The position numbers and the translations under genes are program-made. From UBA6244 sp963676875 (GTDB lineage: Bacteria > Bacteroidota > Bacteroidia > Bacteroidales > F082), in assembly GCA_963676875.1 (NCBI GenBank), contig OY781436.1, forward strand, positions 868,001-932,000: DNA of 64,000 nucleotides. Reading direction: 5' to 3'. Under the pieces are notes generated by a model. It was not told the DNA's origin and searched no databases. It was given only the letters and a program-made list of their open reading frames with translations. Within the stretch, counting starts at the first letter, position 1. Each line of letters starts with the position of its first letter. Positions 1 to 8,359 of this stretch are shown one piece after another.

Positions 1-402
1 ACTATCGAGCCGGATTGGACGCGAAGTGAGTATATCAGCTACAACCGGAGGATACCAAACGGCATCTTCATAAACAGCGCCATATTCATCAATGGCATCA
101 AAAGTAGCTGCCCCCTGGTTGGGAGGCATATATGGAAATGATTTATTCACAAAAACCGATCTGCCTTCCCAAAGCGAAGAGTCGGGATAGATGGTAACTA
201 CTGAAAAGTCATCAAAAAAAGGAAGGTCGAGAGCGGGTTGAACAGCCACTGATTTACAATCACAACCGCGTTGTTTTTGCTGCCATTTTTCAGCCGCCGA
301 TCGTACTAACTCATTGGTTTGTAACCCAACTGACACCTCCTGCCCGTGTAAAAACATACCGGCTACCAACAAGGCCATTCCTATGAAGTATCTAACGTTC
401 AT
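1..402 (-). CDS. N-terminal part of an exported protein, probable T9SS cargo (cut by window edge)
   Basis: The reading frame opens with ATG at 402 and is open to the window edge, giving about 134 residues of a longer protein. Residues 1-20 look like a signal peptide: a short basic start, then a hydrophobic core ending near FLHGQ. The mature part has FFDDFS, a PDSSLWEG stretch, FVN, and ATFDAIDEYG followed by ADILTSRPI. I recognise this set from large Bacteroidota surface proteins that usually end in a T9SS sorting domain, but that end lies outside the window, so the class is inferred. The start overlaps the end of the upstream PASTA gene by 11 bp, so the two are probably cotranscribed. No specific function can be assigned. 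Confidence 0.7.
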   Translation of the reverse strand, partial: MNVRYFIGMALLVAGMFLHGQEVSVGLQTNELVRSAAEKWQQKQRGCDCKSVAVQPALDLPFFDDFSVVTIYPDSSLWEGRSVFVNKSFPYMPPNQGAATFDAIDEYGAVYEDAVWYPPVVADILTSRPIRLDS

Positions 403-1291
403 CTTCAATCAAATAATTTTTTAATAAAATGGTATCGTTTCGTAAGGAGTCTATTTGAAACTGCTTTTTATATTCTTCAAAGTTAAAAAACTCATCTGAC
501 CGATACCATAAATTTACTTTTTGTCCCAAATTTAACGTCTCCTCTGCAAGGGTTCCCGGATCTGTTTTAAAAACTCTGGAATGAACTGGGTCGTAATTCT
601 CCAAAAAATATTCCTGACCAACATTCAACGAATTGTAGTGAAGCATTGCATCTGCCTCGCTTTTGGTCAGTCCTATGAGCATGGGCATGGGCACCTTTGT
701 CAGCACCTCGCCTTTACCCAGCACCAGCCCAATTACAGAACCCGTAACAATTTCTGTATCAGGCTCAATGGGTTCATTGTCAAGTAACTGCTCAATCACT
801 GCGTTACGTGCAAAGTATTCAACAAATTCCAATTCACCAACGTCCAGCGCTTTAGCATCAAGGGTAACTAATGCCTGACGTAAGCTGAGATTTTTTAAAT
901 CGGGCATCAATACTTTTTCAGGCAATTGTGCCACCAGAGTTAGATACACATGTCGACCCTTTTTCACTTTGGCACCCGGAAGCGGACTTTGCAATACGAT
1001 GGTTCCCTTTTCCCTGCTTTTATCGTAAACAGAGTCGATTACCTTAAACGAAAAATAATCATCGAAGCCATTGGCCTCAATACCGGGAAGCGTTTCACCC
1101 GTAAAATCAGGCACTAAATATACACTTCCGTGACGTGTGAAAACATCCAGCGAGAGTAATACAACCCACAACAAAACAATGGACATTATTATTCCCAACA
1201 CCAGATGAAGATAAAACTTCCGTTTTTTTAAAAATGCAAAAAAGCCCATCCCGAATTTATCAATTGATTTTTCAAAAACCCTTATACCCAT
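392..1291 (-). CDS. Single-pass membrane protein with three PASTA domains
   Basis: The 299-residue protein has a basic cytoplasmic head, one membrane segment at about residues 28-50, and then three PASTA-like repeats at roughly 56-125, 127-197 and 198-270. Each repeat starts near a VP or MP pair (YLVPDFTG, VLMPDLKN, VPMPMLIG). PASTA domains bind uncrosslinked peptidoglycan or muropeptides in PBPs and Ser/Thr kinases. Here there is no kinase or transpeptidase domain, so the protein would be a periplasmic wall-sensing or scaffold factor; that role is inference. It is divergent from ddl, which makes the D-Ala-D-Ala dipeptide, so the context also points to the cell wall. The start ATG follows a TACCTTTG box by about 35 bp. 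Confidence 0.85.
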   Translation of the reverse strand: MGIRVFEKSIDKFGMGFFAFLKKRKFYLHLVLGIIMSIVLLWVVLLSLDVFTRHGSVYLVPDFTGETLPGIEANGFDDYFSFKVIDSVYDKSREKGTIVLQSPLPGAKVKKGRHVYLTLVAQLPEKVLMPDLKNLSLRQALVTLDAKALDVGELEFVEYFARNAVIEQLLDNEPIEPDTEIVTGSVIGLVLGKGEVLTKVPMPMLIGLTKSEADAMLHYNSLNVGQEYFLENYDPVHSRVFKTDPGTLAEETLNLGQKVNLWYRSDEFFNFEEYKKQFQIDSLRNDTILLKNYLIEDER

Positions 1292-1325
1292 AAACTTCGT
1301 TCACAGGTTTTTATTGTTGAACGGG

Positions 1326-1333
1326 CAAAGGTA
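1326..1333 (-). promoter_or_regulatory. Candidate -7 box for the PASTA gene
   Basis: On the minus strand this reads TACCTTTG, matching the Bacteroidota -7 consensus TAnnTTTG, 35 bp before the PASTA start codon. I see no TTG at the 19-bp spacing, so the call rests on the -7 element alone. Confidence 0.4.
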
Positions 1334-1498
1334 ACAATAATTGACATGTATCGCCATGAGGTAGGGGTAAGCGATTTGCGTGAGGATAAAATAATTCTCC
1401 GTCAGGCAACTATAAATCACTTCCTGCCCACCCCAAATACGATCAAAATAATCCAATTTTTTTGTCGGCATCGCACCCAAACAACCCAAAAAAGCTTC

Positions 1499-1506
1499 TA
1501 CCTTTG
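1499..1506 (+). promoter_or_regulatory. Candidate -7 box for ddl
   Basis: TACCTTTG lies 33 bp before the ddl ATG at 1539 and matches TAnnTTTG. No clear -33 TTG is present at the expected distance. Confidence 0.4.
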
Positions 1507-1538
1507 GGGCAGTTTTTATCAATGAAGAACCCAACCAT

Positions 1539-2519
1539 ATGAAAAATATCGCCATTATTTGCGGAGGCTATTCGGGAGAATACGAAATTTCTATCAGCAG
1601 TGCGCAGGTAGTAGCTGAAAATCTTGATCCAAACCGTTACAACAGTTTTTTGTTGGTGATTACCAGAACAAGTTGGTATCACGAAACACAAAACGGCCAC
1701 AAAATTGAAATCGACAAAAATGATTTTTCGCTAACGCTGGAAGACAAAACCATCATTCATTTTGATGGCGTGTTTAATGCCATTCATGGCACTCCCGGTG
1801 AAGACGGCAAAATTCTGGGTTATTTCGATATGCTCAACATTCCTTATACTTCATGCAGCGCTGACGTATCATCTCTAACGTTCAATAAATTCCTCTGCAA
1901 CAAGTTTGTGGCCTCGTTTGGCATCACGATGGCACCTTCGCTTTCATTCATCAAAGGCGAAAAAATAAATCATCCTGAAATCATTCAAACACTGGGGTTG
2001 CCACTTTTTGTAAAACCGGCGTGCAGCGGGTCGAGCGTGGGAATAACAAAGGTGAAAACTGCCGAAGAACTACCCCAAGCCATCGAAACTGCACTCAAGG
2101 AAGATGACCGGGTCATCATCGAAGAGTTTATTCCCGGACGCGAAATGGCTTGCGGACTCATCATGAACAAAGGTCAACTCACAGTGTTTCCATTAACTGA
2201 AATTATCAGTAAAAAGGAGTTTTTCGATTATGAAGCCAAATATACCAAAGGAATGGCGGACGAAATTACACCTCCCAACAACCTGGACATTCAAGCAGAA
2301 CTGGACATTAAAACCGTTTCCTCTTTTTTGTACCGACAACTAAATTGCAAGGGATTCGTCCGTATCGACTTCATTGTTTCTGACGCCGGCATTTATTTTA
2401 TTGAAATTAACACCGTACCAGGAATTTCCAACGCCAGCATCCTCCCCCAACAGGCCGAAGCCATGGGCATGGGAATAGATGAACTGTTTTCCATTGCCAC
2501 CGATGCCATGTTTGAATAA
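1539..2519 (+). CDS. ddl: D-alanine--D-alanine ligase
   Basis: This ATP-grasp enzyme joins two D-alanines to make the dipeptide that MurF adds to the peptidoglycan precursor. The 326 residues are a normal Ddl length. GGYSGE at residues 9-14 is the N-terminal Ddl signature, GTPGEDG follows near residue 87, and EINTVPG at 289-295 carries the metal and D-Ala2 binding residues close to the C-terminus. It is divergent from the PASTA gene and ends one base before the stop of the convergent rdgB, so the two reading frames are packed end to end with no room for a separate terminator. The start is the first ATG and gives the conserved beta-strand MKNIAIICGG. Confidence 0.96.
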   Translation: MKNIAIICGGYSGEYEISISSAQVVAENLDPNRYNSFLLVITRTSWYHETQNGHKIEIDKNDFSLTLEDKTIIHFDGVFNAIHGTPGEDGKILGYFDMLNIPYTSCSADVSSLTFNKFLCNKFVASFGITMAPSLSFIKGEKINHPEIIQTLGLPLFVKPACSGSSVGITKVKTAEELPQAIETALKEDDRVIIEEFIPGREMACGLIMNKGQLTVFPLTEIISKKEFFDYEAKYTKGMADEITPPNNLDIQAELDIKTVSSFLYRQLNCKGFVRIDFIVSDAGIYFIEINTVPGISNASILPQQAEAMGMGIDELFSIATDAMFE

Positions 2520-2520
2520 T

Positions 2521-3108
2521 CTATTTCAAATCTTGTTTCAATAAAAACTGAGCTAAAGCAGCCACAGCTCGACCCCGGTGGCTAATGGCGTTTTTTTCTG
2601 CATCATCCATTTCGGCAAAGGTTTTATGGTATCCTAGTGGCTGAAAAACAGGGTCGTAGCCAAACCCGCCTTCTCCCCTTCCCGAGTGTATAATTTCGCC
2701 TTCCACAGTGCCTTCAAAAAAGTATTCTTTTTTATCAAGAATCAGTGAAACCACCGTCCGAAAACGAGCCCTCCGATTGGTGGAATTTCCCAATACCTTC
2801 AACAGTTTTACCACATTGTCGTTGTAGCTGCATCCCTCACCTGCATAACGGGCAGAATAAACTCCGGGCGCACCATCCAGCGCATCCACTTCCAATCCGG
2901 TGTCATCCGAAAAACAATCAACCCCAAACCTGTTGAAAATAGCACGTGATTTGATGGAAGCGTTTTCTTGCAAGGTAGTTCCCGTTTCCGGAATATCTTC
3001 GTAGAAACCGATGTCTGACAGCTTTAAAACTGTGAGGGTTCCATTCAAAATTTTAACTATCTCGTTTACTTTGTGTTGGTTGTTAGTAGCAAATACAATT
3101 TCTTTCAT
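2521..3108 (-). CDS. rdgB: Non-canonical purine NTP pyrophosphatase (RdgB/HAM1 family)
   Basis: The enzyme hydrolyses dITP, XTP and related deaminated nucleotides to monophosphates, keeping them out of DNA. The ATG at 3108 gives a 195-residue product beginning MKEIVFATNN, with the family motif TNNxHKxxE at the N-terminus. SDDTGLEVDAL lies in the middle and GFGYDPVF in the C-terminal half; these form the nucleotide site. The frame is open for 12 more codons upstream, but that extension would span the TACTTTTG box at 3131-3138 and is not conserved, so the shorter start is chosen. It converges on ddl with a one-base gap. Confidence 0.94.
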   Translation of the reverse strand: MKEIVFATNNQHKVNEIVKILNGTLTVLKLSDIGFYEDIPETGTTLQENASIKSRAIFNRFGVDCFSDDTGLEVDALDGAPGVYSARYAGEGCSYNDNVVKLLKVLGNSTNRRARFRTVVSLILDKKEYFFEGTVEGEIIHSGRGEGGFGYDPVFQPLGYHKTFAEMDDAEKNAISHRGRAVAALAQFLLKQDLK

Positions 3109-3130
3109 ATAACAAAAGGCTGTAAATTGG

Positions 3131-3170
3131 CAAAAGTAAATCAATTACGTTGAATTATTTTTTACTTTTG
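3131..3170. promoter_or_regulatory. Divergent pair of candidate -7 boxes between rdgB and a lipoprotein gene
   Basis: TACTTTTG occurs on the minus strand at 3131-3138, 23 bp before the rdgB start, and on the plus strand at 3163-3170, 49 bp before the lipoprotein start. Both match TAnnTTTG. They are close enough that the -33 regions overlap the opposite -7 boxes, so the two genes may compete for polymerase. Neither has a perfect TTG at -33. Confidence 0.5.
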
Positions 3171-3218
3171 ATTTTCAACTGAAAGTACCAACGAAAAAAA
3201 TCATTTAAATAATCATCC

Positions 3219-3509
3219 ATGAAAATTGTAAGAACCTTTTTATTATTGGCCAGTGTGGTTTTATTAGCCACTGCCTGCAATTGCAACTCAGACTCAAAAG
3301 CCGACACCTGGAGTGCTGAACAGCAAACCGAGTGGAAATCAAAATGTATGCAGTTTCTGAGTGAGCAAGGTGTTGAAAAAGACAATGCTGTCGATTTCTG
3401 CGATTGTATGTACGAAAAAACTTCGGAAAAATACACACCTGATGAGGCCGCCAACATCACCGCTGACGAAGAAAGAGAACTTTGGAACGAATGTGACTAC
3501 AGCTGGTAG
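3219..3509 (+). CDS. Small cysteine-containing lipoprotein of unknown function
   Basis: The 96-residue product starts MKIVRTFLLLASVVLLATAC, a lipoprotein signal with the lipobox LATAC and acylated Cys20. The mature part is acidic and has several further cysteines (CNC just after the lipid site, CMQF, FCDC, NEC). The spacing resembles short Bacteroidota periplasmic lipoproteins whose helices are pinned by disulfides, but I do not recognise a named family. It stands alone between a divergent promoter region and a strong bidirectional terminator, so it is probably a single-gene unit. Confidence 0.8.
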   Translation: MKIVRTFLLLASVVLLATACNCNSDSKADTWSAEQQTEWKSKCMQFLSEQGVEKDNAVDFCDCMYEKTSEKYTPDEAANITADEERELWNECDYSW

Positions 3510-3523
3510 CAAAAATCAGTTAC

Positions 3524-3556
3524 AAAAAAAACGGGCAGTACTGCCCGTTTTTTTTT
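3524..3556. terminator. Bidirectional intrinsic terminator
   Basis: A perfect hairpin with stem CGGGCAG/CTGCCCG is flanked by a run of A on the left and a run of T on the right. It can end transcription of the lipoprotein gene rightward and of the SGNH-hydrolase operon leftward. Confidence 0.9.
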
Positions 3557-3570
3557 GAAGTATATTTCGG

Positions 3571-4929
3571 TTACGGAATGGCAACCGGGGGATAATCGGT
3601 AATGGCCACTTTTGGAATCTGAGCACTATACTGCCCGTTGATGGCATCGATAAAATAGTTGGCAACCACTGCATAACCCTGAGGAGTTAGGTGGATGCCG
3701 TCCAATGAGAACAGGTTACCCTGCACAAAAGTGGGGGTAAAAGTAATGCCGTCGAAAGTCAAACCGGTGGTGGCCGCTTCCTTCATAATGGCGTTCACAT
3801 CCACAAAAGCCAACCCGTTATCATCAGCTGCAGCTTTGATGATATCGTTAAAGGCCGCAGTGGCGTTGTTGATGTTGGTAATTTCTGTTTCTGTTAGAAT
3901 GTATTGATTTGGCACTGGTTTAGCACTTCCCCATGTAGCACATTTAATTGAGTCCTGAGGTAATGTTAACAAAGCCAATTCGTTTTCTGTCATCTGACGA
4001 ATCTGCAACTGAGCAGGCAATCCGGCCATTCCGGGATCTTGAATAACCATGGGATTGGGTCCCAATTGAAAGCTAATGCGATAAGGCAATTGACTGGCTT
4101 CCATGGCAGCATTATATGGACCATAAGCAGCATTAAGTTGGTCAACCATCCATTGTCCGTCCTCAGGAATATCAATTATATTATAAGGAATAGTGGTAAA
4201 GAAAGCTGCAGAAGTTACACTGGGAATATTGGCCACAACACCTTTGGCATTGCCTGAGGTTAATGTGGTTACCAAAGCATTGTATGCACCACCAAACGTA
4301 GCGGTTCCGGTGATGGTATCACCAACACCACCGGAGGTAGCGTACCCAAGAACATCGTTGTTCCCAATCCACAAAGAGAAGAAAGTAGGTGACATGGACA
4401 TCGCTTGCTCAAGGACGGTTATACCGGGCGAAGACGAAAACTTGGCAAAATACGGATTGGCCAGACCGAGAGGCACATAATCAGGGTTTCCGTAACCGGG
4501 AGCTAACAAATGAAATACTTTGGCACCGGGTACACCTACATTGTTTACGGCATAATCGATGTGGTTGGTGTAAGGATCCAATTCGCCGGGATCGGCGACA
4601 GGCCCCATACTAGTAACATCTAAACAATCGGTGCTAAAACCCAATTTAAGTTTTCCGGGCAACACACCATAATCGCTGGTAATAGCGGGATAAACAAATT
4701 CTCCGCCACCTACTTCAGTAAGTTGTTTTCCCAAAATATTGGCCCAACCGTACATTTGTGCTGATTTATACAAAGCACCATCAGCGTATCCGGCGGTAAG
4801 CGAATTACCTACCGCAACATAAGTAGTAAAATCGGCAGTCCCGTTGCTGGGAGTAAAATCGTTGACTTCAGGTTTACACGAAGCCATGAAGGCAAATACT
4901 GCCAGGTAAAATAAATATCTAATTTTCAT
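3571..4929 (-). CDS. SGNH/GDSL-family esterase-like lipoprotein
   Basis: The 452-residue protein begins with a lipoprotein signal whose lipobox ends MASC, giving lipid-modified Cys18. GNSLTAGY at residues 41-48 is SGNH block I with the predicted nucleophile Ser43; GNND lies near residue 190 (block III); DGIHLTPQGY at 410-419 is block V with Asp410 and His413. All members of the catalytic set are present, so it is probably an active outer-membrane esterase or lipase facing the periplasm or the surface. The substrate is unknown. It follows a FadL-type porin gene by 18 bp on the same strand. This pairing suggests uptake and hydrolysis of a hydrophobic ester, which is inference. Confidence 0.88.
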   Translation of the reverse strand: MKIRYLFYLAVFAFMASCKPEVNDFTPSNGTADFTTYVAVGNSLTAGYADGALYKSAQMYGWANILGKQLTEVGGGEFVYPAITSDYGVLPGKLKLGFSTDCLDVTSMGPVADPGELDPYTNHIDYAVNNVGVPGAKVFHLLAPGYGNPDYVPLGLANPYFAKFSSSPGITVLEQAMSMSPTFFSLWIGNNDVLGYATSGGVGDTITGTATFGGAYNALVTTLTSGNAKGVVANIPSVTSAAFFTTIPYNIIDIPEDGQWMVDQLNAAYGPYNAAMEASQLPYRISFQLGPNPMVIQDPGMAGLPAQLQIRQMTENELALLTLPQDSIKCATWGSAKPVPNQYILTETEITNINNATAAFNDIIKAAADDNGLAFVDVNAIMKEAATTGLTFDGITFTPTFVQGNLFSLDGIHLTPQGYAVVANYFIDAINGQYSAQIPKVAITDYPPVAIP

Positions 4930-4947
4930 GATTCTTTCTTTTTAAAA

Positions 4948-6162
4948 TTAAAATCTATAGCTTACACCAATACCGGGAATATAAGTAATAACTTGATAGG
5001 TACCATTGAAGTTATCAGGAGTGTATTCCTTTTCCGATTTTTGGCCAAAAAGCTGAAGGAAAGAGGCGTCGATACTTAACTTTTCTGTGGGCATAAACGA
5101 CAATCCCAAGGTATAAGCAAAAGTATTAAGACTTACGGTTTCTGGTGTGAAATACTTTTCGTCGGTAGGAGATTGGTCGTAGTACATACCCGCACGCAGG
5201 TTGAATTTTTCGTTCAAAGCATATTGGGCACCAATACGTGGGATATAAGTATCTTTGTAATTGCGTGGGTTAGATGAATTCAACAAGGCACCTTGTTGTT
5301 CAAAGGTAAAATCCAAAGATTCATAAGTTCCCCACATCACCCAATCAAGTTCGAAAGCCAACAGCAGTTTTTCAGTGGCCTGGTAGGATACACTAAAGTC
5401 GAGGTTTGCAGGCAAAGGCAATTCCGCATTGAATTTATTGTCAGTCGGAATGGTAGTTTGTAATGCTGTTGGAACGGTAAAAGTAGCGTCTCCACCTTCC
5501 ATTTTCATGGTAATTTTCGAACGATAATCTACGCCAAACGAAAGTTTATCAGTTGCTTTGTAGAAAGCACCAAGGTTATATCCATAACTGGTTGTTGACC
5601 CTTTAAGGTTGGCATTGGCATCGTTGCTATAATTGATGGCTTTGTTGATTTCAACATTACCAATGGCAAAAATAAAACCGCCACCAATACCGAATTTGTC
5701 GTTAAAGTTAAAGGAGATGGTAGGCTGCACAAAAATAGCTGACAAAGAAATATTCTGAATCAACAGTTTCCCGGCCCAATCATCGGCCCATTTGGCTGTA
5801 CTTCCGTAAGGGGTATAAACACCCACCCCAACGGTAATCATGTCATTTACTTTTCCGGCACCGTAGACATAAAAAGGTGTTGACGTCGGGTTTTCGGTTT
5901 GCCAGTTACTGTTGGTACCGGCCATTTGAAAGTCAATATTTGACATGACTCCACTGGCGCCGAGTTCAAAATGCAGTCTATCCTTCATTAGCGATAACGC
6001 ACCGGGATTATAGAATATGGAACTGGAGCCCATATTCAGGGAAGTCCCAACGAGACCCATTCCATTCTGTTTGTTTCCTTGCAGACGAACCTGATAGCCC
6101 CCTGCAAATACTGTCATCGAAAGGAAAAAAGAAGACAGCAATAACAATGTAATTTTTCTCAT
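4948..6162 (-). CDS. FadL/OmpP1/TodX-family outer-membrane transport protein
   Basis: The 404-residue protein has a signal peptide (cleavage near VFAGG), then the family N-terminal signature GNKQNGMGLVGT and YNPGALSLM, and alternating beta-strands up to a C-terminal GVSYRF ending in Phe, typical of outer-membrane barrels. FadL-family barrels carry long-chain fatty acids and aromatic hydrocarbons across the outer membrane. It is the first gene of a likely two-gene operon with the SGNH lipoprotein. Its length is close to other Bacteroidota members. The transported compound cannot be read from the sequence. Confidence 0.92.
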   Translation of the reverse strand: MRKITLLLLSSFFLSMTVFAGGYQVRLQGNKQNGMGLVGTSLNMGSSSIFYNPGALSLMKDRLHFELGASGVMSNIDFQMAGTNSNWQTENPTSTPFYVYGAGKVNDMITVGVGVYTPYGSTAKWADDWAGKLLIQNISLSAIFVQPTISFNFNDKFGIGGGFIFAIGNVEINKAINYSNDANANLKGSTTSYGYNLGAFYKATDKLSFGVDYRSKITMKMEGGDATFTVPTALQTTIPTDNKFNAELPLPANLDFSVSYQATEKLLLAFELDWVMWGTYESLDFTFEQQGALLNSSNPRNYKDTYIPRIGAQYALNEKFNLRAGMYYDQSPTDEKYFTPETVSLNTFAYTLGLSFMPTEKLSIDASFLQLFGQKSEKEYTPDNFNGTYQVITYIPGIGVSYRF

Positions 6163-6227
6163 ACAAATTTGTTTAAAGTTATGCCGGGTAAAACTACAAA
6201 AATATTTTAACCGTTAACTTTTCACAA

Positions 6228-6908
6228 TTAAAATAATTCCCACTTAATAGTTTCTAAGCCATTATTATGCAAAAGTTCGTTGGTTTTGCTGAAATGTTTA
6301 CATCCAAAGAATCCGGCATAGGCTGAAAACGGAGATGGATGGGCAGCAGTCAGAACAAAGTGTTTACTCTTATCTATAAGTGGAATTTTTTGTTGTGCAT
6401 GCTTACCCCAAAGCAAAAAAACAATCCCTGCCCTATATTTGGATAGCGTTCTGATAACTTCATCGGTAAGAATTTCCCACCCTTTTCCTGCATGGCTGGC
6501 GGGTTTCGATTGGCGAACTGTCAAGGTGGTATTCAACAAAAGCACCCCTTGTCTGGCCCACCCTTCCAAATTTCCGGAAGCAGGTGGAGCAATGCCCAAG
6601 TCTACATTTAACTCCTTAAATATATTTTTAAGTGAAGGAGGCATGGGCACGCCATCGGGTACCGAAAAGCACAATCCATGGGCCTGACCGGGTCCATGAT
6701 ACGGATCTTGACCTAAAATAACCGCCTTAACCGAAGGCAATGGCGTGTGATTGAAGGCTGAAAAAATCTTGGATCCGGGCGGGTAAATCACATGATGTCT
6801 CTTTTCTTCACGCAGAAATTCCGTGAGCGCATTGAAATAAGGCTTTTCAAATTCTTCGCGCAAAGCTTCTTTCCAACTTTCTTCAATATCCACTTTGATA
6901 TTTGTCAT
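6228..6908 (-). CDS. ung: Uracil-DNA glycosylase, family 1
   Basis: Ung removes uracil from DNA to start base-excision repair. The 226-residue product carries the water-activating motif GQDPYHG at residues 66-72, with catalytic Asp68, followed by HGLCFSV. The C-terminal half has HPSPFSAYAGFFG, the DNA-intercalation loop with its conserved histidine. The ATG at 6908 was chosen; the frame extends two codons further only by using TTG. Upstream is a short divergent gap to a small lipoprotein gene. Confidence 0.96.
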   Translation of the reverse strand: MTNIKVDIEESWKEALREEFEKPYFNALTEFLREEKRHHVIYPPGSKIFSAFNHTPLPSVKAVILGQDPYHGPGQAHGLCFSVPDGVPMPPSLKNIFKELNVDLGIAPPASGNLEGWARQGVLLLNTTLTVRQSKPASHAGKGWEILTDEVIRTLSKYRAGIVFLLWGKHAQQKIPLIDKSKHFVLTAAHPSPFSAYAGFFGCKHFSKTNELLHNNGLETIKWELF

Positions 6909-7013
6909 ATACAATAATGTTAGTTGTAGGATAATAAAATCACAAAAATCTTGTTATTTAATCAAATTCTGCTTTTCTTTGTCGAAAGCAATATATGTTT
7001 ATTCAGTAAAGTT

Positions 7014-7142
7014 ATGAAAAAAATTATCGTCCTGATATCAACCGTTATACTTATCATGTTATTTGCCAGTTCTTGCAAATCATCCAATAAATGTGCTGCT
7101 TACGGCGAAACCCAAAAGTTTCAAAAAGAAACCCGGTATTAG
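7014..7142 (+). CDS. Very short lipoprotein of 42 residues
   Basis: ATG at 7014 opens a 42-codon frame beginning MKKIIVLISTVILIMLFASSC, a textbook lipoprotein signal with lipobox ASSC (Cys21). Only about 22 residues remain after cleavage, with a second cysteine in the KCAAYG motif. The short C-AYG tail recalls tiny Bacteroidota lipoproteins found beside other genes, but no function is known to me. It lies 71 bp before a 257-residue exported protein on the same strand and may share its transcript. The signal peptide is the main evidence that it is real. Confidence 0.68.
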   Translation: MKKIIVLISTVILIMLFASSCKSSNKCAAYGETQKFQKETRY

Positions 7143-7213
7143 GCCTTCTATCAGCTGTTTGGCAAGCCTTTTGTTGATATTTGGTGAACACATCAAATTG
7201 AACTTTTTTAATT

Positions 7214-7987
7214 ATGTACCTATCGCGGAAAATATCGCTTATTCTGATGCTTGTATTTTCCACGGTAGTTGCTATGGCTCAATTCGATACCGAGGAAGTT
7301 GATACCTTGGAAAACCTGATTCTTTACAACAAACAAATTACCTATGGAGCTACGGCACATAATTTAGGCTTGGGCCTAAATTTCAGAACCGGAAAGAGGC
7401 TTTCCATATTCAAGACCCGTATGTTGGAGTTGGAGTTTGTCACCATGAGGTCGTACAAACAAGTGAAACTCATCAATAGTTATTATGCCAACGCACGTCG
7501 ATATATTTATGGAAAAAGCAACGACGCCTTTTTTCTGCGTGCCGGAATTGTTTGGAAAAAACTACTCAACCGCAAACCCTATTGGGGAGGTGTAGAAGTA
7601 AGGTGGCTTTACGGAGGTGGTTTCTCGTTGGGGTTGGCCAAACCTTATTATTTATATGTAATTGAAGATGTTTCAGGAACCGGCGAATACGGAATTCTCG
7701 TTACCGTAAAATTTGACCCAGAAAAGCATACCAACTCCATTATTTATGGTAGAGCACCTTTTTCAAAAGGATTGGGAGAAATAACCCTGCATCCCGGAGC
7801 ATACCTCAAGACCGGACTTAACTTTGAATTCGGATTACGCAGCACTGTTATCAAATCGCTCGAAGTGGGAGGATGTGTTGACATGGTTCCCATGGGACTC
7901 ACCATTATGGCCTCACAACCCGATCAATATTTTTTTCCCGGAATCTATTTCAACTTTAGTTTCGGGAAGAGATACAACAAGTATTAA
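7214..7987 (+). CDS. Exported protein of unknown function, probable outer-membrane beta-barrel
   Basis: The 257-residue product starts with a signal peptide (MYLSRKISLILMLVFSTVVA, cleavage near AMAQ). The mature part has many aromatic residues and alternating polar and apolar stretches (GLGLNFRTGKRL, GVEVRWLYGGGFSLGLA, GLNFEFGLRST), and ends FNFSFGKRYNKY. That pattern fits a small beta-barrel. I do not recognise a named family. It follows the 42-residue lipoprotein on the same strand. Confidence 0.78.
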   Translation: MYLSRKISLILMLVFSTVVAMAQFDTEEVDTLENLILYNKQITYGATAHNLGLGLNFRTGKRLSIFKTRMLELEFVTMRSYKQVKLINSYYANARRYIYGKSNDAFFLRAGIVWKKLLNRKPYWGGVEVRWLYGGGFSLGLAKPYYLYVIEDVSGTGEYGILVTVKFDPEKHTNSIIYGRAPFSKGLGEITLHPGAYLKTGLNFEFGLRSTVIKSLEVGGCVDMVPMGLTIMASQPDQYFFPGIYFNFSFGKRYNKY

Positions 7988-8303
7988 ACTTAACCTTCCT
8001 TTGTATTTCTGTTGCAATCAGCTATCCGTGTGTTCGTCTGGTCACTAAGCATATGCACAGTACGGACGATTTCGGTCTGAAGAACCCACTTCAGACTAAT
8101 ACCAATTATGAATCGAAATGAGCTTTAAGTTCACTTCGCTCCGTTAAATCTCTTCAATTCTATATCGGCATTATACATAAACAGATTAGTGCTAACTTCA
8201 ATTTATTGTTGGTATAACTACTATTTATTGTGGGTATAATATGCTATTCACATGAAAAAGCACTAGCTCATGTGTGCTGACAAACCAAAACCCATAAAAT
8301 GGC
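7988..8303. other. Non-coding stretch with a perfect hairpin and degenerate repeats
   Basis: No gene is seen. A perfect 8-bp hairpin (GTCTGAAG/CTTCAGAC, 6-nt loop) lies at 8075-8096 with no U-tract. A 22-bp unit starting ATTTATTGT(T/G)GGTATAA occurs twice in tandem at 8201 and 8223. Its reverse complement partly matches AATACCAATTATGAA at about 8098-8112, giving the stretch 8098-8240 weak inverted ends. Confidence 0.5.
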
Positions 8304-8331
8304 AAAGGCTCCTCCAATTGGAAGAGCCTTT
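8304..8331. terminator. Intrinsic terminator after the T9SS propeller-protein operon
   Basis: AAAGGCTC and GAGCCTTT form an 8-bp stem whose loop can pair further through TCCAATTGGA. It lies 28 bp past the stop of the 760-residue T9SS protein on the minus strand. The T-tract is weak in either direction. Confidence 0.65.
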
Positions 8332-8359
8332 GAAATACTTTTTGGTAAAAGTACCTAAT

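Noticed and set aside
1301..1700. Leftward frames over the PASTA-ddl gap and the ddl start
   Set aside because: They are antisense to ddl or cover the promoter region and show no signal peptide or domain.
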